A DNA stretch of 64,000 bases, taken from positions 1 to 64,000 of the forward strand of contig JAFVSK010000006.1 of the NCBI GenBank assembly GCA_017503785.1, given 5' to 3'. This document shows, in pieces, positions 42,129-52,000 of the stretch. Position 1 is the stretch's first letter, and each line of letters begins with the position of its first letter. The position numbers and the translations under genes were made by a program. The notes under the pieces were generated by a model that did no database searches, had not been told where the DNA came from, and worked only from the letters and a program-made list of their open reading frames with translations. This DNA is from Clostridia bacterium (GTDB lineage: Bacteria > Bacillota > Clostridia > Oscillospirales > Acutalibacteraceae).

Positions 42129-43085
42129 ATGTATCCGTTACTGTTAAAACCCGCCGTAAAGAACTATCCTTGGGGCGGCAGTCGGTTAAAAACCGAATAC
42201 GGCCTGGCTTGCGATACCGAGATCGCCGCTGAGGGGTGGATGCTGTCTTGTCACCCTGACGGACCGAGCATCGTGACAAACGGACCGTATGCGGGCATGA
42301 CACTCCCGCAAGTATTGGAGCGATGCGGTGATGAAGCGCTGGGGAGCCACACGGCGGCATTCCCCTATTTTCCGTTGCTGATCAAGCTGATTGACGCCAA
42401 GCAAAATCTTTCGGTACAGGTTCATCCGAGTGATGAATACGCTCTCAAGCACGAAGGAGAATTCGGCAAAACAGAGCTGTGGTATGTGGTCGATTGTGAA
42501 CCGGGTGCCGAACTGATATACGGCTTTACCGATACCGTTTCCAAAGAGGAGCTTGCGCGCCGTATTCATGATAACACGCTGGCCGAGATCTGTAACCACG
42601 TGTCCGTGCAGGCGGGCGATGTCTTTTTTATTCCCGCGGGTACCCTCCATGCTATCGGTGGCGGCATCTTGATCGCTGAGGTTCAGCAAAATTCCAACAC
42701 AACCTACCGCGTGTACGATTACGGCCGCGTGGGGGCCGACGGAAAGCCGCGACCGCTTCACATTGAGAAAGCATTGGACGTAACGGTGTGCGATAAAACT
42801 ACCATCCCCTACGGACAGATCGGCGAGGTGCACACACACGGCAGGAACGCGGTACGCACCCTTGCGCGTTGCCCCTTGTTTTCGACAGAACTTTTAACGC
42901 TGAACGAAACGTTTTCATTGTGCAATGCGAACAGCTTCGTTTCGCTCGTGTGCCTTAACGGTGAAGCAACCCTTACCTACAGCAGCGAACGCTTGCCCAT
43001 CCAAAAGGGAGACAGTATCTTTATTCCCGCAGGGGTTTCCGTCATAATAGACGGTGCGGCAGAGCTGTTATGCAGTTATCTTTAA
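42129..43085 (+). CDS. manA: Mannose-6-phosphate isomerase, class I
   Basis: Interconverts mannose 6-phosphate and fructose 6-phosphate with zinc. The 318-residue length and motifs fit the short firmicute type: NYPWGG near the start, the metal-ligand block LSVQVHPSDEYA, GKTELWYVV and the second-site PAGTLHAIGGGILIAEVQQNS. The 3' end overlaps the upstream in-frame extension of the next gene, and the glycosidase SD lies just after the stop, so both are co-transcribed. Confidence 0.93.
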   Translation: MYPLLLKPAVKNYPWGGSRLKTEYGLACDTEIAAEGWMLSCHPDGPSIVTNGPYAGMTLPQVLERCGDEALGSHTAAFPYFPLLIKLIDAKQNLSVQVHPSDEYALKHEGEFGKTELWYVVDCEPGAELIYGFTDTVSKEELARRIHDNTLAEICNHVSVQAGDVFFIPAGTLHAIGGGILIAEVQQNSNTTYRVYDYGRVGADGKPRPLHIEKALDVTVCDKTTIPYGQIGEVHTHGRNAVRTLARCPLFSTELLTLNETFSLCNANSFVSLVCLNGEATLTYSSERLPIQKGDSIFIPAGVSVIIDGAAELLCSYL

Positions 43086-43111
43086 ATCATCAAGCAGTGG
43101 AGGAAACGGCC

Positions 43112-44944
43112 ATGAAAGAGTTTTTGCTGGGATGCAATTATTGGTCCTATAACGCCGGAGCAGATATGTGGCGTGATTGGGATGAAGCACAAATTGAAAA
43201 AGACCTCCGCCTTTTACAAGAAAATAAACTAACCACCATTCGCGTGTTTCCCAATTGGCGTGATTTTCAGCCTGTTATCCCTGTTTACGGCATGGCAGGC
43301 ACTCTGCGCGAGTATAGGATGGAGAACGAGCAACCGCCGGAAAACCCCTATTTTCTGAGTGAAACCATGCTTTCGCGCTTTGCGTGGTTTTGCGACAAGG
43401 CGGGACAATATGGAATTCAACTGATCGTCGGTTTGCTGACCGGTTGGATGAGCGGTAAATTGCATATTCCTCAGGCGTTGCACGGAAAAAATTTGTTCAC
43501 CGATCCGTTGGCACTGCGCTTTGAGCACTACTTTATCAAAGGGTTTGTTTCGCGCTTTAAAGCACGTCCTGAAATTTATGCGTGGGATCTCGGAAACGAG
43601 TGCAACTGCATGTCCTCCGCCGCTTCTTCCCACGAAGCCTATGCGTGGAGTGCAGCCATCGCCGATGCGATCCGTGTTGCCGATCCCTCGCGACCGGTTA
43701 TTTCGGGAATGCACGGACTGACGGTGGAAAACGGCAACTGGACCATTCGCGATCAAGCAGAATGTACTGATGTGCTGACTACCCACCCCTACCCTTATTT
43801 CGTTCCCCATTGCTCGAAGGATCCTATGGATTCCATTCGCACGCTGATGCATGCCACCTGCGAAACCTATCTGTATTCGGCAATTGGAAAAAAGCCGTGT
43901 CTGGTGGAAGAGCTGGGAACACTCGGCAACAATCTGTGCGCCGATGCCACTTCGGCCGATTTCATGCGTGTAAATCTGCTTTCCAACTGGGCGCACGGCG
44001 CAGAAGGCGTTTTATGGTGGTGCATGAACGAACAAGGCCACCTAAACAACCCGCCGTATCGCTGGAGTATGCTGGAACGCGGTCTCGGCATGTTTGACAG
44101 CACGCAAAAACCAAAGGCGTTTTTGGACGAAATGCGTGAATTTGCGAACTGGCTTGAAACGGTAAACATTACTGTCGCCGCTCCCAAGACCGATGCAACG
44201 GTGCTGCTGTCCTGCGGGCAGGATCATTGGGGGATTGCGTACATGGCGTTCATTCTCGCAAAGCAGGCCGGTATCACGGTGGATTACGCTGCGCCAAACA
44301 CCGATCTGCCCGACAGTAAGCTGTATTTTGTCCCCTCGGTTCACGGTGATGCCTGGTTGTACAAGCCGTATTATGAGCAGTTAAAGCAACGCGTGCGCGC
44401 CGGTGCGACCGTGTGTATTTCCGATGCCGACGGTTTTTACACCGAGCGCGACGAATTCTTGGGAACGGCGGTGCTCGAAACCGAGCAGGTCAGCGAAAAC
44501 GGAACGTTCCGACTTTTCGATGCGGTCATTCCCTATTCGCGGGAACGCAAACAAAAGCTCGCTCCCATCACGGCCACCGTTTTGGCGGTCGACTCAAACG
44601 GCGATCCGATCGTAACCGTCAACCGTTACGGCAAAGGAACGGTGTATTTCGTCAACTTCCCGCTTGAAGAAACGTTGCTCAACCGATCTCGCGCGTTTGA
44701 TACCGATGCGTACAAGCTGTACGAGTACGTGGTAAAGCAAACGGTTACCGCACCGAACGTGACAAAGGACAACAAGATGGTGGGCATCACGGAAAACGGC
44801 AACATGGTGACACTCATCAACTATTCAGATCAACCGCAAAAAACAGGGCTTGCACTGCACAACGGCAAACAGATCGATCGTGTTTTACGCGGTGATCCCA
44901 ACGTGCTTCCTCCTTGCGATGGCGCGGTGTTTACCATAAAATAA
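43112..44944 (+). CDS. GH5-like glycoside hydrolase (possible beta-mannanase/mannosidase)
   Basis: The 610-residue protein begins GCNYWSYNAGADMW and has a TIM-barrel clan GH-A layout: TTIRVFPNWRDFQP, acid/base Glu in WDLGNECNCMSS, and nucleophile Glu in CLVEELGTLG. A C-terminal region (from ~360) resembles the glutamine-amidotransferase-like and beta domains that follow GH42/GH5-type catalytic domains. No signal peptide, so it acts inside the cell. Neighbouring manA suggests a mannose-releasing enzyme (inference). Start after GGAGG. Confidence 0.82.
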   Translation: MKEFLLGCNYWSYNAGADMWRDWDEAQIEKDLRLLQENKLTTIRVFPNWRDFQPVIPVYGMAGTLREYRMENEQPPENPYFLSETMLSRFAWFCDKAGQYGIQLIVGLLTGWMSGKLHIPQALHGKNLFTDPLALRFEHYFIKGFVSRFKARPEIYAWDLGNECNCMSSAASSHEAYAWSAAIADAIRVADPSRPVISGMHGLTVENGNWTIRDQAECTDVLTTHPYPYFVPHCSKDPMDSIRTLMHATCETYLYSAIGKKPCLVEELGTLGNNLCADATSADFMRVNLLSNWAHGAEGVLWWCMNEQGHLNNPPYRWSMLERGLGMFDSTQKPKAFLDEMREFANWLETVNITVAAPKTDATVLLSCGQDHWGIAYMAFILAKQAGITVDYAAPNTDLPDSKLYFVPSVHGDAWLYKPYYEQLKQRVRAGATVCISDADGFYTERDEFLGTAVLETEQVSENGTFRLFDAVIPYSRERKQKLAPITATVLAVDSNGDPIVTVNRYGKGTVYFVNFPLEETLLNRSRAFDTDAYKLYEYVVKQTVTAPNVTKDNKMVGITENGNMVTLINYSDQPQKTGLALHNGKQIDRVLRGDPNVLPPCDGAVFTIK

Positions 44945-44947
44945 CCG

Positions 44948-44975
44948 AACGGCGGTACCACACGGTACCGCCGTT
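44948..44975. terminator. Bidirectional terminator
   Basis: 12-bp stem AACGGCGGTACC (44948-44959) / GGTACCGCCGTT (44964-44975), T-run rightward. Confidence 0.75.
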
Positions 44976-44986
44976 TTTATTATTAG

Positions 44987-46846
44987 TTATTCGCTCTTAT
45001 ATTTTTCTGCCTGTAATTCAAACATTTCGGCGTACTGGCCGCCCAAGGCCATCAGTTCATCGTGTGTGCCGACCTCCTTCAGTTCGCCCGAAGCAAACAT
45101 ATAAATGCGATCGGCCATACGGGTGGTGGACAGACGATGCGAAATAAAAATAACCGTTTTATCCGCGGCGTAACGCAGAATTGCCTGATTCAACTCGTAC
45201 TCGGCCACAGGGTCCAAGGCGCTGGAGGGCTCGTCCATGATAATCAGCTCGAACGGTTTGGCAAACACACGGGCAATGGCGACCTTTTGCGCTTCGCCGC
45301 CCGACAGATTGATGCCCTCATCGTCGAATTCGCGGGTAAGCACCGTGTCGATGCCGTGCTCCATACGGGACAAGCGTTCCGTAAAGCCGGCGGCATCCAG
45401 CGCTGACAGCACGGTTTCTTTATCCGTTTCCTCATTATACACACCGTGCATCACATTTTCAGCAATACCGGCGGCGAAAATGCGGAAATCCTGAAACACC
45501 GTACCGATACGGTCACGGTAATCCTCCAGCTTGTATTCGCGAATATCGACACCGTTGAGCAATACCTGCCCGTTAGTAGGATCATACAAGCGCATCAGCA
45601 GCTTGATGAGCGTTGTCTTGCCGGCACCGTTATAGCCGACGATGGCGATCTTTTCCCCTCGCTTTAGGGATAGATCAACACCGCGCAACGCCTCGCCGCT
45701 CTTCCCTGCTTTATGTTCATCACTCTGCTCGTGGAACGGATAACGGGGATTATCGGAAAAGTCATAGGTGAACGATACATTGCGCAGCTCCAGCGATTCA
45801 AACGGCGGCACTGCTCGCTCGCCGCTCTTGACACGGGGCTCGTAGGACAAAAAGCCGTAGTATTTTTCCAAAAACAGCGAGGTCTTGGAAAATTTGGATA
45901 AATGCTCCACCAGATTGGCCAACGCCCAGCGCACACTCCAGATCATGCCAAGTGTAGCAGCGAACTCACCGATGAGCACCTCTCCGTTAAGCAGCATGTA
46001 GAACATATAGAACAATATCCCGAAATACGGAATTTGCCGAAGCACGGTATCCAGCAGCCCGCTGAACAACAAATACTTTTTGCCGTATTTTACATTGGTG
46101 CAAACGGTCTGCTCGGTATTCTGATCGAGTTTATCAATAAGAACATCCGCTACGCTGCTCAATCGCATTTCCTTGGCGTATTCGGGCAAATGGAAGATAC
46201 GGTTAACGTAGTCTCTCACGCGGTTAAGTGGCTGCATTTCTTTTTCCTGTTCAAAGGAGATCTTATTGATGTACTGCTCCACAACGATCATCAGTGCCGA
46301 GGTCACCAGCAGCACGAGCGCTACCCAACCGTCAATGGAAAACATCAAGGTAAACAGCGTACCGCCGGATACCGTTCGGTTGATAATACGGCTCACGTCA
46401 CGCATCATATCTGCCGCTTGGTTAGCAGAGCCGTTCATTGACCAAACGAAATCATTATAAAATTCGGGATCATCATAGCAGGCAATATCCATTGTGCGAG
46501 CCTTGGCAAACAACTCCTCGTGCAAGCGAAAATCCATTTTTTTGCGCTGTAGCTGCCACCAATATTCCCAATACCAGGAGTTAAGCGAATAGGCTACCGT
46601 GTAAAAGGCGGCCATTATGCCAATGATCGCAGCCAACTCAGAAAACGCGGCACCAGCATCCAGCGCATTGAACAAGCGCAGTGTAAAAACCGCGCTTACG
46701 GAGTTCATCACACCCCAGAACAACCCTTCAAGGAGCACGCCGACAAAGTAGACAGGGGCTATCCGCGCGATCTTTACCATCATACGAAAGCAATTGCGAA
46801 CAATACGGCCAAGTGGCTGACGAGGCTTTTTTTGACGATTACTCAT
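44987..46846 (-). CDS. ABC exporter, fused permease-ATPase, subunit 2
   Basis: This 619-residue half-transporter has six membrane helices followed by an ATPase domain: Walker A VGYNGAGKTT, signature LSGGEAQK, Walker B LIIMDEPSSALDP, H-loop IFISHRLS. It is likely a heterodimer partner of the protein encoded just upstream; the ATG overlaps that stop as ATGA. Substrate unknown. Such XRE-controlled pairs often export peptides or drugs. Confidence 0.9.
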   Translation of the reverse strand: MSNRQKKPRQPLGRIVRNCFRMMVKIARIAPVYFVGVLLEGLFWGVMNSVSAVFTLRLFNALDAGAAFSELAAIIGIMAAFYTVAYSLNSWYWEYWWQLQRKKMDFRLHEELFAKARTMDIACYDDPEFYNDFVWSMNGSANQAADMMRDVSRIINRTVSGGTLFTLMFSIDGWVALVLLVTSALMIVVEQYINKISFEQEKEMQPLNRVRDYVNRIFHLPEYAKEMRLSSVADVLIDKLDQNTEQTVCTNVKYGKKYLLFSGLLDTVLRQIPYFGILFYMFYMLLNGEVLIGEFAATLGMIWSVRWALANLVEHLSKFSKTSLFLEKYYGFLSYEPRVKSGERAVPPFESLELRNVSFTYDFSDNPRYPFHEQSDEHKAGKSGEALRGVDLSLKRGEKIAIVGYNGAGKTTLIKLLMRLYDPTNGQVLLNGVDIREYKLEDYRDRIGTVFQDFRIFAAGIAENVMHGVYNEETDKETVLSALDAAGFTERLSRMEHGIDTVLTREFDDEGINLSGGEAQKVAIARVFAKPFELIIMDEPSSALDPVAEYELNQAILRYAADKTVIFISHRLSTTRMADRIYMFASGELKEVGTHDELMALGGQYAEMFELQAEKYKSE

Positions 46847-48666
46847 ACACACGCCGCCTCCTTTCCGACGTAGTTTTCCGCCTGGAAACGGAACATTTCG
46901 GCGTATTTACCGTTTTGCTGCATCAGCTCGCGATGGGTGCCTACCTCGGTGATACGGCCGTTTTCCATCAAGTAGATGCGGTCGGCATCCACAGCCGAGG
47001 ACAACCGATGAGAAATACAAATAACACTGCGACCGCGCGCAGCACGCATCATATTTTCAAACATAGTGTGCTCGGCAATGGGGTCCAACGCACTGGACGG
47101 CTCATCCAAAATAACACAGGGAGCTTCCTCTGCAAACACGCGAGCCAGAGAGATCTTTTGTTGTTCACCGATGGAAAGATTCACACCTTTATCGTCAAAT
47201 TCGCGGGTAAGCGTCGCATCAATACCGTGCTCCAATGTCATTACCTTATCGTAAGCACCGCTCTCCCGAAGCGCTTCGGTGACCAACTCGGCATCACCGT
47301 CACGCGCCCTCCGCAGTACGACGTTTTCACGCACTGACAGCGAAAAAACTTTAAAATCCTGAAATACACAACTGAAATTGTTGCGGTACGAGGACAAACG
47401 GTAGTCGCGAGCATCGCGGCCATCCAACAACACGGCACCCGACGTGGGATCGTACAACCGCAACAGCAGTTTAACAAGCGTGGTCTTACCGGATCCGTTT
47501 TGCCCTACCAGGGCGATACGTTCACCCGCCTTGATCTGTAAGGAAATATCATGCAGCACGTCGGCATCGGTGCCGTCGTAGCGGAAGGACACGTTTTTTA
47601 GACAAATATCGCCGCCGCGGGCAAGAGGTGCGTTCTCATCTTCGGCCATTCGTGGCTGATAATCAAGAAATTCGCGCGCATCTTGCAAGAAAAGTGCATG
47701 CTCGTTAAACTCGGCGGCGGTCTGTACCATATTGCTGAGGCAATACGAGATGGTGCCTATGGAATTTAAAATGATAAGACAATCGCCGATGGACATACTG
47801 CCATCTCCTACCGTGCGCCAAACGGCGTACAGCATCGTACCAAGGATGGTAATGACCTCAAGACCGATATTTTGCAGCGCACGTGCCAGAGCGGCCTTTA
47901 AACCGAAGCGGCGCCAGATCACCTTATATTCCTGATACGCCTGCGCTAACTGCGCAAACATTCGCTTGTGCATACCGCCGACCCGCATTTCCTTGGCGAA
48001 ATCCGAAAAATAGAAGGTACGGGTGACGTAATTGATGCGGCGATCGACGGGAGTGCGCACTGCGGCATTGTCGTGATTGATTCGGTTGTGCCAGCGACGG
48101 AGAAACCCGAGCAGCAAAGGAAATAAACCGAACACGATGAGCAACGGATCGATGGCGAACAACAGAAACGAGTTGCACAGTAAGGTAATAACGCGCCAGA
48201 TCAGGTTATTCACCGTGTTCATCACCTGCATCACGCGGTTTTGCGTTTGGTTCATCGCCTTGGCATAGCGATCATAAAACTCCGGATTTTCGTAGCAGGC
48301 CAGTTCGACTGCTGCCGCTTTGCGGAACAGCTTCTTCTGAAGTTCGGCACTCACGCGCGGGATCTGCTTCGGTGAAACAAGATTCCAGTAAAAGCTGCTG
48401 ATAAAATTAACGATGATACTCACAACCGCTATCACGGCGATATACGTAGCGATCACCGAGGCGGGAGTCCCGTTTTCCACACCATTGATGATGAGGCGCA
48501 GCAGATACGAATCCGAGAAAAAGTTCAGCGGTGCGTAAATGAACGTCAGCAAATAGTGCATAATAAAATAGCCGTGGGACGTTTCCCACACCTGTTGCAG
48601 TGCAAAACCGATATTGGCAGCGGTGCGGCCGAAAGGGAGCTTCTTTTTGGGCGCCTTATTGCTCAT
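46843..48666 (-). CDS. ABC exporter, fused permease-ATPase, subunit 1
   Basis: The 607-residue half-transporter has six membrane helices (about 35-335), Walker A VGQNGSGKTT, signature LSIGEQQK (Gly to Ile at the second position), Walker B CVILDEPSSALDP and H-loop ICISHRLS. Start at 48666 after AAAGGAT. First gene of the two-subunit exporter operon, whose promoter overlaps a palindromic operator. Confidence 0.9.
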   Translation of the reverse strand: MSNKAPKKKLPFGRTAANIGFALQQVWETSHGYFIMHYLLTFIYAPLNFFSDSYLLRLIINGVENGTPASVIATYIAVIAVVSIIVNFISSFYWNLVSPKQIPRVSAELQKKLFRKAAAVELACYENPEFYDRYAKAMNQTQNRVMQVMNTVNNLIWRVITLLCNSFLLFAIDPLLIVFGLFPLLLGFLRRWHNRINHDNAAVRTPVDRRINYVTRTFYFSDFAKEMRVGGMHKRMFAQLAQAYQEYKVIWRRFGLKAALARALQNIGLEVITILGTMLYAVWRTVGDGSMSIGDCLIILNSIGTISYCLSNMVQTAAEFNEHALFLQDAREFLDYQPRMAEDENAPLARGGDICLKNVSFRYDGTDADVLHDISLQIKAGERIALVGQNGSGKTTLVKLLLRLYDPTSGAVLLDGRDARDYRLSSYRNNFSCVFQDFKVFSLSVRENVVLRRARDGDAELVTEALRESGAYDKVMTLEHGIDATLTREFDDKGVNLSIGEQQKISLARVFAEEAPCVILDEPSSALDPIAEHTMFENMMRAARGRSVICISHRLSSAVDADRIYLMENGRITEVGTHRELMQQNGKYAEMFRFQAENYVGKEAACV

Positions 48667-48742
48667 TGTACGATCCTTTCTGATAAACAACACTTCATAC
48701 TTTGATTTCCAAAACCATTGTAAAATTAGGCAGCGCCTCGAA

Positions 48743-48761
48743 TTGTCCTGTTTCAGGACAA
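48743..48761. promoter_or_regulatory. Operator 2 of the ABC exporter/XRE region
   Basis: Palindrome TTGTCCT-N5-AGGACAA, lying just downstream of the expected exporter transcription start. Confidence 0.65.
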
Positions 48762-48776
48762 CCGAAACGTGAAAAT

Positions 48777-48805
48777 AGAATATCATAAGAATTGTCCTAT
48801 GTCAA
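48777..48805 (-). promoter_or_regulatory. Promoter of the ABC exporter operon
   Basis: Minus strand TTGACA (48805-48800), 17-nt spacer, TATTCT (48782-48777). The -35 and spacer lie inside operator 1, so a bound repressor would block RNA polymerase. Confidence 0.75.
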
Positions 48806-48818
48806 GACAATTCTTATG
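48784..48818. promoter_or_regulatory. Operator 1 of the ABC exporter/XRE region
   Basis: Perfect 13-bp arms CATAAGAATTGTC / GACAATTCTTATG around 9 nt. The core TTGTC...GACAA is shared with operator 2. It sits between the exporter promoter and the XRE gene. Confidence 0.7.
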
Positions 48819-48836
48819 AATGGATGAGGAACGGTT

Positions 48837-49094
48837 ATGGCAAGAATCGTAGACGGAGCCCGAATGAATCTCATCGGCGACAAAGTGCGGCAGTATCGGC
48901 AGGAGCGAAATATGAGTCAGCAGGCGTTGTCCAACAAGCTGGAGCTGTTGGGCGTGTACGTGTGCCGCGGCTCGATCTCTCGCATTGAGGAGCATTTGCG
49001 CACGGTGACAGACGTGGAGCTATGCGCGATCGCCACTGTTCTCAAGGTGGATATCACGGCATTGCTGGAATCCCCTCTCCCCTTTGCCGATTAA
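48837..49094 (+). CDS. XRE-family transcriptional regulator
   Basis: The 85-residue protein has a Cro/C1-type HTH: IGDKVRQYRQERNMSQQALSNKLE, then CRGSISRIEEHLRTVTDVELCAIATVLKV. It diverges from the ABC exporter; two TTGTC-type palindromes in the intergenic region are its likely operators, controlling the exporter and probably itself. SD GAGGA, 6 nt from the ATG. Confidence 0.88.
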   Translation: MARIVDGARMNLIGDKVRQYRQERNMSQQALSNKLELLGVYVCRGSISRIEEHLRTVTDVELCAIATVLKVDITALLESPLPFAD

Positions 49095-49095
49095 C

Positions 49096-49130
49096 AAAGC
49101 CCCGCTGTAGTTCGGTACAGCGGGGCTTTT
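49096..49130. terminator. Terminator after the XRE gene
   Basis: 14-bp stem (49096-49109 / 49116-49129) with TTTTCTTA rightward. Confidence 0.8.
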
Positions 49131-49131
49131 C

Positions 49132-49545
49132 TTATAATTGTTTATTCAGCCGTTTTTCGACGGAGCGGACGGCGAGATAGACAATGAGCCAGATGATAAA
49201 ATAGCTTACCACGAAAATGACGGTGAAAATCAGCAGTACCATCGGTTTAAACGGAATCCACGTATTCAACAGGTAGCACGCGCTGTGGGCCACGTAGATG
49301 GTGACAAAATGGCACAGCAGGGATTTGGGCACCGACCAGTGCTCAATTTGATTAAACACCGAAGCACCCGCCTGCAAAAACGCCAACAGATACGTGGAAA
49401 CGATTGCCATAAGCACCTCTTTCCCGCTTAATGTAAAGCTCGGCAGCGTTACCGATAACACGAAATAGACGATGCCTGCAACAATGGGGCCGCAGCCGCC
49501 AAACAGTAATCCGCGGTGCAAAAAGTTCTTCACATACACGTTCAT
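49132..49545 (-). CDS. DUF3021 membrane protein
   Basis: The 137-residue protein has four membrane helices (about 12-33, 42-62, 75-95, 105-128), matching DUF3021. These proteins are encoded next to LytTR regulators, as here, and are thought to regulate or accompany them. The start lies 1-2 nt after the LytTR stop, so translation is coupled. Confidence 0.85.
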   Translation of the reverse strand: MNVYVKNFLHRGLLFGGCGPIVAGIVYFVLSVTLPSFTLSGKEVLMAIVSTYLLAFLQAGASVFNQIEHWSVPKSLLCHFVTIYVAHSACYLLNTWIPFKPMVLLIFTVIFVVSYFIIWLIVYLAVRSVEKRLNKQL

Positions 49546-49546
49546 A

Positions 49547-49978
49547 TTACAAACCCAACCTTTCTTTCACTTGCTTCAGCTGCCTGCGGGACACGAAATC
49601 CGTAAAGCCGTTTTTGAGCGTGACCCGCAGCGTACCGGATATTGCGGTGTCAAATCGGCTGATCTTGCCGAGGTTGACCATGCAGGATTGATTGATCCGC
49701 ACAAACGCGTGCGACAGCGTTTCTTCCAGCTGATACAATCGCTGCTTCATGCGCAGTTTTTCGTTTTCGCACACGGCGTACACGCGCTCGTTTTCCACGG
49801 TAAAGCAGTAAATCTCGTCGGGTGACAAGCGGCGGCCCTCGCGTTCGTTATAGCCGACAAGCTCGGCGGCTTCATCGTCGGCAAGGGCTTTTATTGCCTC
49901 CGTAAAACGGCTGTGGCAGTGTGCGTGAACGATCACCTCCTCTTCTCGTTTCGGGTCGATAACGATCGTGCACTTCAT
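49547..49978 (-). CDS. LytTR-family DNA-binding regulator
   Basis: The 143-residue protein has no receiver domain. The C-terminal LytTR domain is visible: IYCFTVENERVYAVCENEKLRMKQ, LYQLEETLSHAFVRINQSCMVNLGKI and FVSRRQLKQVKERLGL. Start at 49978 behind AAGGAGG. With DUF3021 it forms the common two-gene LytTR regulatory system, usually autoregulated; targets are unknown. Confidence 0.88.
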   Translation of the reverse strand: MKCTIVIDPKREEEVIVHAHCHSRFTEAIKALADDEAAELVGYNEREGRRLSPDEIYCFTVENERVYAVCENEKLRMKQRLYQLEETLSHAFVRINQSCMVNLGKISRFDTAISGTLRVTLKNGFTDFVSRRQLKQVKERLGL

Positions 49979-50076
49979 ACTATCGCCTCCTTGTGAGATC
50001 ATGGTACCGCACAATTTCAGGTTTGGCAAGGGTTTGGCGGTATGCGGTTATTTGGCCGCGGTATGTGGTAAAAAAG

Positions 50077-50104
50077 AACCGCCCGTAGTTTTCTACGAGC
50101 GGTT
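50077..50104 (-). terminator. Terminator of rpsB-tsf
   Basis: 12-position stem AACCGCCCGTAG / CTACGAGCGGTT (one mismatch), followed by CTTTTTACC on the minus strand. Confidence 0.75.
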
Positions 50105-50121
50105 TTGCTTATTTACAGTAA

Positions 50122-51039
50122 TTATTTCGCCATCGCAGCGACTTCGGCAGCGAAATCGTCTTCGCGCTTCTCGATGCCTTCACCCATTACGTAGTGGATC
50201 GCATCGACGAAGGTGACGTTGCCGCCCAGTTTCTTGCCGGCATCGGCAATGTAACCGGCGACGTCGCCCTTGAACAGATCGGAGCGAACAAACTCCTGCT
50301 GCAGCAGGCAAGACTCCTTGTAGAAGGCGTTCATCTTACCGGAAGCGATCTTTTCCTTCACGGCGTCGGGCTTGGAAGCCATGTTCGGATCGTTGTTCAT
50401 GAGAGCGATCTGAACCTGCAGTTCCTTTTCGGCATCGGCAGCAGGGATCTGCGACTTATCCCAGTACTTGGGATTCATGGCAGCGATCTGCATAGCCACG
50501 TTCTTGCCGATCTCGGTAGCATCAATGCCACCCTCGACAGCCAGATTTACCAGCACGCCGTGCGTACCACCGGCATGGACATAGGCCACGGAGGTGTTGT
50601 CGGCAAAGCGGGCAAAGCGGCGGATCTGCATGTTCTCACCGATGGACATAACCTTTTCCTGCATGATCTCGGCAACCGTGAGGTTGGACTCCGGATAGGT
50701 GCAGGCCTTCAGCGCCTCGATATCGGCGGGGTTCTGCTGAGCCACGGCCACGGCCAGGTTCTTTACCAGATCCTGGAACGCGTCGGTCTTGGCGGCGAAG
50801 TCGGTTTCGCTGTTGACTTCGATCACAACACCGACACCGTCGACGGAAGCGGCATAGGCAACGCCCATGGCAGCAACGCGATCGGCCTTCTTGGCAGCCT
50901 TGGCCAAGCCCTTTTCGCGCAGCCAGTCGACGGCCTTGTCCATATCGCCGTCGGTTTCCTGGAGAGCCTTTTTGCAGTCCATCATACCGACGTTGGTCAT
51001 TTCGCGCAGTTTCTTAACGTCTAAAGCAGTAAAAGCCAT
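50122..51039 (-). CDS. tsf: Elongation factor Ts
   Basis: EF-Ts recycles EF-Tu-GDP. This 305-residue protein has the N-terminal UBA-like domain with VKKLREMTNVGMMDCKKAL and the TDFVA-type exchange motif (VNSETDFAAKTDAF), then the core and coiled-coil regions. SD AGGAGG. Co-transcribed with rpsB 20 nt upstream. Confidence 0.97.
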   Translation of the reverse strand: MAFTALDVKKLREMTNVGMMDCKKALQETDGDMDKAVDWLREKGLAKAAKKADRVAAMGVAYAASVDGVGVVIEVNSETDFAAKTDAFQDLVKNLAVAVAQQNPADIEALKACTYPESNLTVAEIMQEKVMSIGENMQIRRFARFADNTSVAYVHAGGTHGVLVNLAVEGGIDATEIGKNVAMQIAAMNPKYWDKSQIPAADAEKELQVQIALMNNDPNMASKPDAVKEKIASGKMNAFYKESCLLQQEFVRSDLFKGDVAGYIADAGKKLGGNVTFVDAIHYVMGEGIEKREDDFAAEVAAMAK

Positions 51040-51059
51040 AGCTATATACCTCCTGTTAA

Positions 51060-51809
51060 TTATTCAGCGGCGGGAGCCTCTTCGGCAGCCTCTTCAGCCT
51101 CGGCAGGAGCTTCGGCAGCAGCCTGCTCGCCCTGACGGCCCTCGATGATGGCGCTGGCCATAGCACCGGCGATAAGCTTCACGGCACGGATAGCATCGTC
51201 GTTGCCGGGGATGACGTAATCGACATCGTCGGGATCGCAGTTGGTGTCGACAATAGCAACGATCGGAATACCCAGCTTCTTGGCTTCGGCAACGGCGATC
51301 TTTTCCTTGCGGGGATCGACGATAAACAGAGCACCGGGGATCTTATCCATACCCTTGATACCGCCGAGGAACTTTTCGAGCTTCTCGATCTCGTGGTTCA
51401 GCTTAACGACTTCCTTCTTGGGAAGCAGGTTGAACGTACCGTCTTCGGCCATCGTCTTGAGCTGATTCAAGCGAGCGATGCGGCCGCGGATGGTGCGGAA
51501 GTTGGTGAGCATACCGCCCAGCCAACGAGCGTTAACGAAGTATGCGCCTGCGCGGACAGCCTCTTCGGCGATGGAATCCTGCGCCTGCTTTTTGGTGCCG
51601 ACGAACAGCACCGACTTGCCCTCGGCAGACAGTTCACGGATGAACATGTAAGCTTCTTCGAGCTTGCGCACCGTCTTCTGCAGGTCAATGATATAGATAC
51701 CATTGCGCTCAGTGAAGATGTAGGGCGCCATTTTGGGGTTCCAGCGGCGAGTCTGGTGACCGAAGTGGACACCGGCTTCCAGCAGCTGTTTCATGGATAC
51801 GACTGACAT
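51060..51809 (-). CDS. rpsB: 30S ribosomal protein S2
   Basis: The 249-residue protein has the S2 hallmarks: [51 protein letters not shown] and [14 protein letters not shown]. The last 25 residues are an Ala/Glu-rich tail. First gene of the rpsB-tsf operon; good SD. Confidence 0.98.
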   Translation of the reverse strand: MSVVSMKQLLEAGVHFGHQTRRWNPKMAPYIFTERNGIYIIDLQKTVRKLEEAYMFIRELSAEGKSVLFVGTKKQAQDSIAEEAVRAGAYFVNARWLGGMLTNFRTIRGRIARLNQLKTMAEDGTFNLLPKKEVVKLNHEIEKLEKFLGGIKGMDKIPGALFIVDPRKEKIAVAEAKKLGIPIVAIVDTNCDPDDVDYVIPGNDDAIRAVKLIAGAMASAIIEGRQGEQAAAEAPAEAEEAAEEAPAAE

Positions 51810-51945
51810 ACAATATTTCCTCCCGGTTTTTTACCTCTACGGATGCTACGACCGATTGAAAGTTAGATTTTCGGCCGCATCTCCGGAACCGTTTGAGCGG
51901 CACCGCCGGAGCACAATACACCCGTATGCATAATATTGCCGTAGT

Positions 51946-51974
51946 ATTGTAACATAAAGAATAAAAAAAGGCAA
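51946..51974 (-). promoter_or_regulatory. Promoter of rpsB-tsf
   Basis: Minus strand TTGCCT (51974-51969), 17-nt spacer, TACAAT (51951-51946). A leader of about 130 nt follows; I saw no known regulatory motif in it. Confidence 0.6.
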
Positions 51975-52000
51975 GTCCTTTTTTAAAAAAATTCTTTGAT

